Positions 7,535-12,661 of a stretch of 12,661 nt of DNA are shown one piece after another. A program made the translations under genes and the position numbers. The stretch's first letter is position 1. Every line of letters begins with the position of its first letter. The stretch lies in the NCBI RefSeq assembly GCF_000173615.1, contig NZ_ABZS01000023.1:1-12661 (forward strand), written 5' to 3'. Source of the DNA: Sulfurihydrogenibium yellowstonense SS-5. Its GTDB lineage: Bacteria; Aquificota; Aquificia; Aquificales; Hydrogenothermaceae. Under the pieces are notes generated by a model. That model was not told the origin of the DNA and made no database searches. It worked only from the letters and a program-made list of their open reading frames with translations.

Positions 7535-7590
7535 AAATCAAACAATGTTATATTTTTATTGACAAAAAAATCAAACAATGTTATATTTTT
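7535..7590 (+). repeat. 33-bp-period tandem duplication in the isocitrate dehydrogenase promoter
   Basis: AATCAAACAATGTTATATTT occurs at 7536-7555 and again at 7569-7588, exactly 33 bp apart, identical over about 23 bp. The duplication copies the -10 region of the promoter. In the second copy it pairs with a TTGACA at proper spacing; in the first the nearest similar box (TTGATA, 7530-7535) is only 13 bp away. Confidence 0.9.
7559..7587 (+). promoter_or_regulatory. Sigma70-type promoter of the isocitrate dehydrogenase gene
   Basis: A perfect TTGACA (7559-7564) is followed by a 17-bp spacer and TATATT (7582-7587), five of six matches to consensus. The expected start site is about 7594, giving a leader of roughly 28 nt that contains the GGGAGGT ribosome binding site. 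This is the best promoter in the window and predicts strong expression. Confidence 0.75.
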
Positions 7591-7621
7591 TATGTAAAAA
7601 ATTTTTAGGGAGGTATGAAAA

Positions 7622-9862
7622 ATGTCAAAGGCAACCATTGTATGGTCAAAAATTGATGAAGCACCGGCTCTTGCAACCTATTCTTTACTACCAATCATGA
7701 GAGCTTTTACGAAAGGTGCGGACATTGAAATTGAGCTAAGGGATATTTCCTTAGCAGGAAGAGTTATATCGTTATTTCCAGAGTATTTAAGAGAAGACCA
7801 AAGAATTCCTGATGAGCTTTCTTACTTAGGAGAACTTGTTTTGAGACCAGAAGCTAATATTATGAAGCTTCCAAACATCTCAGCATCTATTCCTCAGCTT
7901 ATAGAAGTAATAAAAGAATTACAATCTCAAGGATACAACCTTCCAGATTTTCCAGAAGACCCAAAGACAGAAGAAGAGAAAGCAATTAGAGAGAGATACT
8001 TGAAAGCTGTTGGGTCTGTAGTTAACCCTGTTTTAAGACAAGGAAACTCAGACAGAAGACTTTCTAAATCTGTTAAAGAATATGCTAAAAAATACCCACA
8101 TAAAATGAAAGATGTTAGCCCTAACTCCAAGGCTCATGTAGCTCATATGACCGGCGGAGATTTTTATGAAAACGAAAAATCAATTACTATCAAAAAAGAT
8201 ACAACATTAAGATATGAGTTTGTTAACAAAAATGGAGAAGTTAAAGTATTAAAAGAAGGTGTTAAGGTTTCTGTTGGTGATGTTGTAGATGGAACGTTCT
8301 TAAGCAGAAGAAAGTTAAAAGAATTTTATGAAAAAGTAATTGAATTAGCTAAAGAAGATGATATTCTCTTTTCTTTACACGTAAAAGCAACAATGATGAG
8401 AGTCTCTGACCCTGTATTGTTTGGAGATGCTATAAGAGTTTACTTTAAAGAACTATTTGAAAAGTATGGAAAAGAACTTGAAGAGATTGGATTTAATCCA
8501 AATAACGGTCTTTCAGATTTAGAGGCTAAGTTATCCAAGTTGCCGGAAGATAAACAAGCTGCAATCAAGAAAACAATCGAAGAAATCTACCAGAAAAGAC
8601 CAAGAATGTATATGGTAGATTCAGACAAAGGAATTACAAACTTACACAGACCAAATGACGTAATAATTGACGCATCTGTTCCGGCTGTTATTAAAAATGG
8701 TTTACAAGGCTGGGGTCCAAAAGGTGAAGAGGATGACTGTGTAATCACAATTCCGGATAGAAGCTATGCAAGAATGTATAAAGAGATAGTTGAAGATATC
8801 AAAACTAACGGACAGTTTGACCCTGCAACCGTCGGAAGCGTTGCGAACGTAGGTTTAATGGCAATGGGAGCTGAAGAGTATGGTTCTCACGACAAAACAT
8901 TCTTCCCACCAGAAGATGGAAAAATCAGAATCGTTGACGAAGATGGTAATGTGTTAATGGAACATGAACTTGAAGCAGGAGATATTTATAGAAGCTGTAT
9001 CACAAGAGATATAGCAATCAGAGACTGGATAAAATTAGCTGTTAACAGAGCAAAGGAAAGCGGCGAGCCAATAGTATTTTGGCTTGATAAGTACAGAGCT
9101 CACCACAGAGAACTTATAGAAAAAGTAAAAGAAGAGCTTCCAAAATACGATTTATCTGATGTTGAGTGGTATATCAAATCTCCAGAAGATGCTATGAAAT
9201 TTACATTAAAAAGATTTAGAGCTGGTTTAAATACTATTTCTGTAACCGGTAACGTTTTAAGAGACTACTTAACAGACCTATTCCCAATCATTGAGGTAGG
9301 TACATCAGCAAGGTCTTTATCAATCGTTCCATTGATTGCTGGCGGTGCTGTATTTGAAACAGGCGCTGGTGGTTCTGCTCCTAAGCACGTAGAACAATTC
9401 TTAAAAGAAGGACACTTGAGATGGGATAGCCTTGGAGAGTACCTTGCATTCGTAGAATCATTAAGATTAGCTTACAAACAATTAAAAACACTACATGGAA
9501 AGGATAATCCAAGAATATTAATTCTTGCAGAAGCCTTAGATAAAGCAATTCAAAAATATCTTGAAAATAATAAAACACCAGGAAGAAAAGTTGGTCAACT
9601 TGATACCAGAGGTTCTCATTTCTACCTTGCTATGTATTGGGCAGAAGCTTTAGCTGCTCAAGGCAAAGACCCAGAATTGGCTAAGAAATTTGAAAAAGTG
9701 TTTGCTGACTTAAAAGAAAATGAGCAAAAAATCCTTCAAGAAATAGCTGATTCTGAAGGTAAGCCACAAGACATAGGCGGATACTACCATCCAGACGATG
9801 CAAAAGCTGAAAAAGCAATGAGACCAAGTGAAACATTCAACAGAATAATAGATTCTATATAA
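7622..9862 (+). CDS. icd: Isocitrate dehydrogenase (NADP), monomeric type
   Basis: Interconverts isocitrate and 2-oxoglutarate with NADP(H) and CO2 in the cytoplasm. The 746 residues match the monomeric family (about 740), not the roughly 420-residue dimeric type. Collinear with the Azotobacter enzyme from DEAPALATYSLLP (12-24) to the end. Residues described for that enzyme are present: K255 (LHVKATMM), D350 (VIIDAS), Y420 (AEEYGSHDKTF), R547, D548 and D552 (GNVLRDYLTDLFP), and the NADP-binding H589 and R600 (PKHV, HLRWDS) and R655, equivalent to Arg649 after a six-residue insertion. Cofactor should therefore be NADP. ATG at 7622 follows GGGAGGT; the ATG at 7615 is out of frame. It is a single-gene transcript with its own promoter and a downstream hairpin. 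In an autotroph it could run in the carboxylating direction as a reductive TCA step; this is inference. Confidence 0.97.
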   Translation: MSKATIVWSKIDEAPALATYSLLPIMRAFTKGADIEIELRDISLAGRVISLFPEYLREDQRIPDELSYLGELVLRPEANIMKLPNISASIPQLIEVIKELQSQGYNLPDFPEDPKTEEEKAIRERYLKAVGSVVNPVLRQGNSDRRLSKSVKEYAKKYPHKMKDVSPNSKAHVAHMTGGDFYENEKSITIKKDTTLRYEFVNKNGEVKVLKEGVKVSVGDVVDGTFLSRRKLKEFYEKVIELAKEDDILFSLHVKATMMRVSDPVLFGDAIRVYFKELFEKYGKELEEIGFNPNNGLSDLEAKLSKLPEDKQAAIKKTIEEIYQKRPRMYMVDSDKGITNLHRPNDVIIDASVPAVIKNGLQGWGPKGEEDDCVITIPDRSYARMYKEIVEDIKTNGQFDPATVGSVANVGLMAMGAEEYGSHDKTFFPPEDGKIRIVDEDGNVLMEHELEAGDIYRSCITRDIAIRDWIKLAVNRAKESGEPIVFWLDKYRAHHRELIEKVKEELPKYDLSDVEWYIKSPEDAMKFTLKRFRAGLNTISVTGNVLRDYLTDLFPIIEVGTSARSLSIVPLIAGGAVFETGAGGSAPKHVEQFLKEGHLRWDSLGEYLAFVESLRLAYKQLKTLHGKDNPRILILAEALDKAIQKYLENNKTPGRKVGQLDTRGSHFYLAMYWAEALAAQGKDPELAKKFEKVFADLKENEQKILQEIADSEGKPQDIGGYYHPDDAKAEKAMRPSETFNRIIDSI

Positions 9863-9877
9863 AGCATTCAACACTCC

Positions 9878-9896
9878 CCCTCCCTTAATGGGAGGG
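9878..9896 (+). terminator. Hairpin after the isocitrate dehydrogenase gene
   Basis: A perfect 7-bp GC-rich stem, CCCTCCC TTAAT GGGAGGG, begins 15 nt after the stop codon. The run that follows (ACTTTAACT) is only weakly T-rich, so it is an imperfect intrinsic terminator; it may instead protect the mRNA 3' end. Confidence 0.6.
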
Positions 9897-9986
9897 ACTT
9901 TAACTATCTAATTTTAGAGAATACTCTTCAATTTAAAGGCCATAACAGTCAAAAGTTGATTGACAGGTATCAGAGAGAGGACAATC

Positions 9987-10040
9987 TTATTTGTCAACCG
10001 ACCAAGAATCTCCTGCTTTTATTAAATTTCTCATCCAAGA
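9987..10040 (+). repeat. Degenerate intergenic repeat copy
   Basis: AAGAATCTCCTGCTTTTATT then AAATTTCTCATCC (10004-10036) matches the right end of the 7306-7492 element closely. TTATTTGTCAACCGAC at 9987-10002 also matches the complement of 7305-7320 at 15 of 16 positions. It lies in the gene-free gap between the dehydrogenase and PhoX genes. Confidence 0.6.
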
Positions 10041-10109
10041 TATCGATAGAGATAATCTAATATCAATTTATCAAACATAAGCTAATTTTTAAACTTTTCT
10101 CATTCCAGC

Positions 10110-10150
10110 ATTTTGAGTTAGAAATTGAAGAAAAGTAAGCAGATGAGAAA
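10110..10150 (-). repeat. Degenerate intergenic repeat copy, reverse orientation
   Basis: Read on the minus strand, CTCATCTGCTTACTTTTCTT then CAATTTCTAAC resembles the CTCCTGCTTTTA...AATTTCTCAC end of the repeat family. It lies about 80 bp from the 9987-10040 copy in opposite orientation, so the pair could form a long imperfect stem. Apart from these copies and the hairpin at 9878, I see nothing in the 431-nt gap 9863-10293 and no clear terminator for PhoX. Confidence 0.4.
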
Positions 10151-10293
10151 ACAGAAGTTCTCTTTTTTAGCTTAAGCATGAAATAGCTACCAAAGGAGCT
10201 TTCATTAACAATAGACAACCCTAAGAGTCTTGAAATTTTTTTAAATTTTTTGAAAATGTTATGACTTATACAACTGCCTGGGCCGCTAATTAT

Positions 10294-12222
10294 TTATAAA
10301 TAAACCTCTAATCCATCTTTTCTTTTAACTTGTATTACCGCTGGTCTTGGAATTGGGCAGTTGTCGTTTAGATACGGCCATTTTGTAGCATTTAAATCTC
10401 CTTCTCCCGGGTGTTGGATTGCACAGAAAAATATTTTATAATCATCTGAAAACTCAGGACCGCATATTTCACAGTTTGGCACGCCTGATAAAAACATCTT
10501 TAACTCTTTTGTAAATGGATTTAGTACATAAACACCATCATTAGATTTTAATCTATCTAATCCAGGATTACCGTCAGTTGCTATCCATACATTGCCAACT
10601 TTATCAATGGCTATGTTGTCCGGTGCTGATATTGGCGGTACATCAGACTTAGCAAGTTGTCCGTAGATAAAAAGCTTGTTATTGTAAGAGCTTGCTTTTG
10701 GGTCTCCACACATCAAAGCTATTCTCCAATTGAATTTTGTTGAAGTAGGATTATGATTTTCTTCGATGATTTCTATAATATGTCCCATAGTATTTTCCGG
10801 TCTTGGGTTTGCTGCGTTTGTTTCTGATGCTTTTCTTTTTTCATTGTAAGTCATAACAGCAAAAACAGATTTAGTAATATAGTTATACTCCACGTCTTCC
10901 GGTCTGTCCATTTTTGTAGCGTTTAATAAATCAGCAGCCTTTCTTGTGTAGATAAAACACAGGACAGGGTCTTCTTGGAATATGTTTGGTAGCTTTGGAT
11001 TTGGCTTTATTATATACTTTCCATTTTCTAAGTAAGCTGATGCAATTTCTACCCATTGCCCTGTAAAGTCATCGTTAAACACAGCCACGTATAGCGTTCC
11101 TTCATCTAACAGGTTAAAATTTTTCTCTCTATCATTTGGGTCAAACTTGTTTTTAGTTACAAATTTGTAAAGATACTCATATCTTTCATCATCTCCCATG
11201 TAAACTGCTACTCTCCCATCTTTCCCGATAGCAGTATTTGCTGCCTCATGCTTAAACCTTCCAAGGGCTGTTCTTTTGATCGGTGGTCTGTTTGGGTTTA
11301 AAGGGTCAACCTCGACAACCCAGCCAAATCTATTTGCTTCGTTTGGTTCTTTTTCAACGTTAAATCTATCGTAGTACTTATAAAATCCGTAATAATCATG
11401 ATATTTAATATCCGGAACACCGTATCTTTGATGGATTTCAACAACTTTATAATCTGTCATTTTTTCTGGCTCTATGTTTTCTAAATCTCCTCCAAAGTAA
11501 GAATGGAAGTTTTCCTCACAGGATAAAACCGTTCCCCATGGAGTTTTTCCCGCTGAGCAATTAGCAATAGTTCCATACACAAACTCGCCGTTTGGGTCGT
11601 AAGATGTTTGGAGAAGTTTATGTCCTTTCGCAGGTCCGGATATTAAAGCTTTTGTTTCTGCTGTTATCCTTCTGTTAAATTTATAGCCTTTTACATACTC
11701 AAAAAATCCATCTTTGTTCTTTTTAATCTCAACTATAGAAAGCCCATGAGCCTGAATCATAAAATCAACCTCTTCTTTCGTTGGCTGATTTCTTAGAAAA
11801 TAATCCTTAAACATGATTTCTGGGTTAGTGTACTCATGATTTACAACCAAAAGAGTTTTATCTTTAAAGTTAAAAAATCCTACAAAATCATTATTGTATC
11901 CAAAACAGTACTTTTGCCTTTCAACATCATGGTTAGATGCTTTTTCAAAAACATTCTGATAGTTTATTCCATCGTTGTTATCTAAAGGGTCTCCCCATTT
12001 GATTAAAATTTTCCATTCATAACCCTCCGGAATCGTTATTTCATCTTTTGTATCAGGATAAATGGTTCTAAAAGATAAGTTTTTATAGTTTTTTACAGAT
12101 GTTTGAATATTCTTAGAATATCCAATGTTAAACAGTCCAGAAAGTCCTAATATCCCGCCAATCTTAAATAAATCTCTTCTTGATATTGCTTTTTCTAAAA
12201 TGTCTCCAAAGTAGTTTTCCAT
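10294..12222 (-). CDS. phoX: PhoX-type alkaline phosphatase (DUF839), Tat-exported
   Basis: A 642-residue phosphatase of the PhoX family, which releases phosphate from organic esters outside the cytoplasmic membrane using iron and calcium. The N-terminus has a Tat signal: SRRDLFK (14-20) followed by the hydrophobic stretch IGGILGLSGLFNIG, fitting export of a metal-loaded folded protein. Family motifs in order: LLVVNHEYTNPE (124-135), WGTVLSCEENFHSYFGG (229-245) with C235 at the place of the iron-bridging Cys, GRFKHEAAN (321-329), GRVAVYMGDDERYEYLYKF (337-355), SAPDNIAIDKVGNVWIATDG (532-551) and FCAIQHPGEG (599-608). These acidic loops match the beta-propeller calcium and iron sites. ATG at 12222 has a GAGAGGT ribosome binding site, 19 nt after the EAL gene's stop codon, so co-transcription is likely. 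No separate promoter or Pho box is evident in that gap. Phosphatase activity and metal content are inferred from the family. Confidence 0.88.
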   Translation of the reverse strand: MENYFGDILEKAISRRDLFKIGGILGLSGLFNIGYSKNIQTSVKNYKNLSFRTIYPDTKDEITIPEGYEWKILIKWGDPLDNNDGINYQNVFEKASNHDVERQKYCFGYNNDFVGFFNFKDKTLLVVNHEYTNPEIMFKDYFLRNQPTKEEVDFMIQAHGLSIVEIKKNKDGFFEYVKGYKFNRRITAETKALISGPAKGHKLLQTSYDPNGEFVYGTIANCSAGKTPWGTVLSCEENFHSYFGGDLENIEPEKMTDYKVVEIHQRYGVPDIKYHDYYGFYKYYDRFNVEKEPNEANRFGWVVEVDPLNPNRPPIKRTALGRFKHEAANTAIGKDGRVAVYMGDDERYEYLYKFVTKNKFDPNDREKNFNLLDEGTLYVAVFNDDFTGQWVEIASAYLENGKYIIKPNPKLPNIFQEDPVLCFIYTRKAADLLNATKMDRPEDVEYNYITKSVFAVMTYNEKRKASETNAANPRPENTMGHIIEIIEENHNPTSTKFNWRIALMCGDPKASSYNNKLFIYGQLAKSDVPPISAPDNIAIDKVGNVWIATDGNPGLDRLKSNDGVYVLNPFTKELKMFLSGVPNCEICGPEFSDDYKIFFCAIQHPGEGDLNATKWPYLNDNCPIPRPAVIQVKRKDGLEVYL

Positions 12223-12241
12223 GATTTAAGACCTCTCAAAA

Positions 12242-12661
12242 TTATTTCATAATTAGAGATTTTGCCAATTTATCTTCTAATTGATTATTTAATATATTTG
12301 CAACAATATTTATTGCCTCTAATGGGTTTGACATGGGTTTACAGTAAAAAAATCCTTGATGGTAATCTATACCTAAATCTGACAGTATTTTTGCCTCTTC
12401 AAAACTTTCAATACCTTCTGCTATCAAGTAAGTATCAAATTTATAGGCTAAAAAATTCATAACTTCTAACATTTTAAGCTTTTTTTCATTCTTGTCAGCA
12501 TCTTTTATTAAAACACTTGCTAACTTTAAAAAGTTGAAATCTATATAAACCAATCTATCAAAGTTAGAATGCTCTGTTCCAAAGTCATCTATAGCTATAT
12601 TAAGACCAAACCCTTTATAATTTTTTACAACGCTTAAAAGGTTTTCAGTAATATTTATTTT
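12242..12661 (-). CDS. EAL-domain protein (c-di-GMP phosphodiesterase type), C-terminal part
   Basis: The reading frame is open to the window edge, giving the last 139 residues; the start lies outside. The fragment covers the second half of an EAL domain: IAIDDFGTEHSNFDRL (metal-binding DD and loop 6), FLKLAS (conserved Lys), LIAEGIESFEEAKIL (catalytic-region Glu) and LGIDYHQGFFYCKPM (conserved Gln). Active members hydrolyse cyclic di-GMP to pGpG. The visible key residues are present, but loop 6, usually DFGTGYSS, reads DFGTEHSN, and AEGVE reads AEGIE, so activity may be weak or replaced by binding. The EAL motif itself and any GGDEF, PAS or membrane part are upstream of the window. It precedes phoX in the same direction by 19 nt. 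Confidence 0.88.
   Translation of the reverse strand, partial: KINITENLLSVVKNYKGFGLNIAIDDFGTEHSNFDRLVYIDFNFLKLASVLIKDADKNEKKLKMLEVMNFLAYKFDTYLIAEGIESFEEAKILSDLGIDYHQGFFYCKPMSNPLEAINIVANILNNQLEDKLAKSLIMK

Noticed and set aside
7535..7590. CRISPR-like direct repeat
   Set aside because: Only two units with about 10 bp between them, no spacer array and no cas genes; it is a tandem promoter duplication.
7927..8130. Minus-strand ORF within icd
   Set aside because: Shadow of a conserved icd segment; no start signal or family similarity.
9381..9578. Minus-strand ORF within icd
   Set aside because: Shadow of the conserved NADP-binding segment of icd.
12262..12462. Plus-strand ORF opposite the EAL gene
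   Set aside because: Antisense to the AEGIE and QGF motifs of the EAL domain; no start signal.

Overview
The window reads as a chromosomal piece from an AT-rich, autotrophic, probably thermophilic bacterium. The best guess is Aquificales, close to Sulfurihydrogenibium. This rests on an epsilon-type subunit placed before the alpha subunit of a 2-oxoacid:ferredoxin oxidoreductase (the five-subunit enzyme of the reductive TCA cycle), an unusually long lysyl-tRNA synthetase, and Lys/Glu-rich proteins. No search was run, so the genus is inference from remembered sequences.

Layout. (1) 1-885, minus: oxidoreductase epsilon gene followed by the first 54 codons of the alpha gene, behind a sigma70-like promoter. 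(2) 886-1661: gene-free, filled with degenerate repeats including a MITE-like element. (3) 1662-4613, minus: a tight operon lysS, ADP-ribosylglycohydrolase-like gene, hfq. (4) 4658-5956: an insertion-sequence graveyard, with an rve-type transposase remnant (minus) abutting a doubly deleted IS256-type remnant (plus). (5) 6151-7289, plus: an MFS transporter gene split by a -1 frameshift. (6) 7306-7621: a 187-bp repeat element, then a strong promoter with a 33-bp tandem duplication. (7) 7622-9862, plus: monomeric NADP-isocitrate dehydrogenase, ended by a hairpin. (8) 9863-10293: gene-free, with more repeat copies. (9) 10294-12661, minus: the C-terminal part of an EAL-domain protein followed by a Tat-exported PhoX-type phosphatase.

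How the genes fit together. The oxidoreductase and isocitrate dehydrogenase are both central-carbon enzymes. If the oxidoreductase acts on 2-oxoglutarate they would be consecutive reductive TCA steps; if on pyruvate, it feeds acetyl-CoA carboxylation. The lysS/hfq operon joins translation and RNA regulation to a glycohydrolase homologue whose first metal-binding motif is altered. The EAL-PhoX pair places a c-di-GMP-type domain just upstream of a phosphate-scavenging enzyme. No CRISPR array, tRNA, rRNA or obvious defence system was seen. The less ordinary items are the extra domain in LysRS, the atypical glycohydrolase in the hfq operon, the frameshifted transporter and the recurrent intergenic repeat family.
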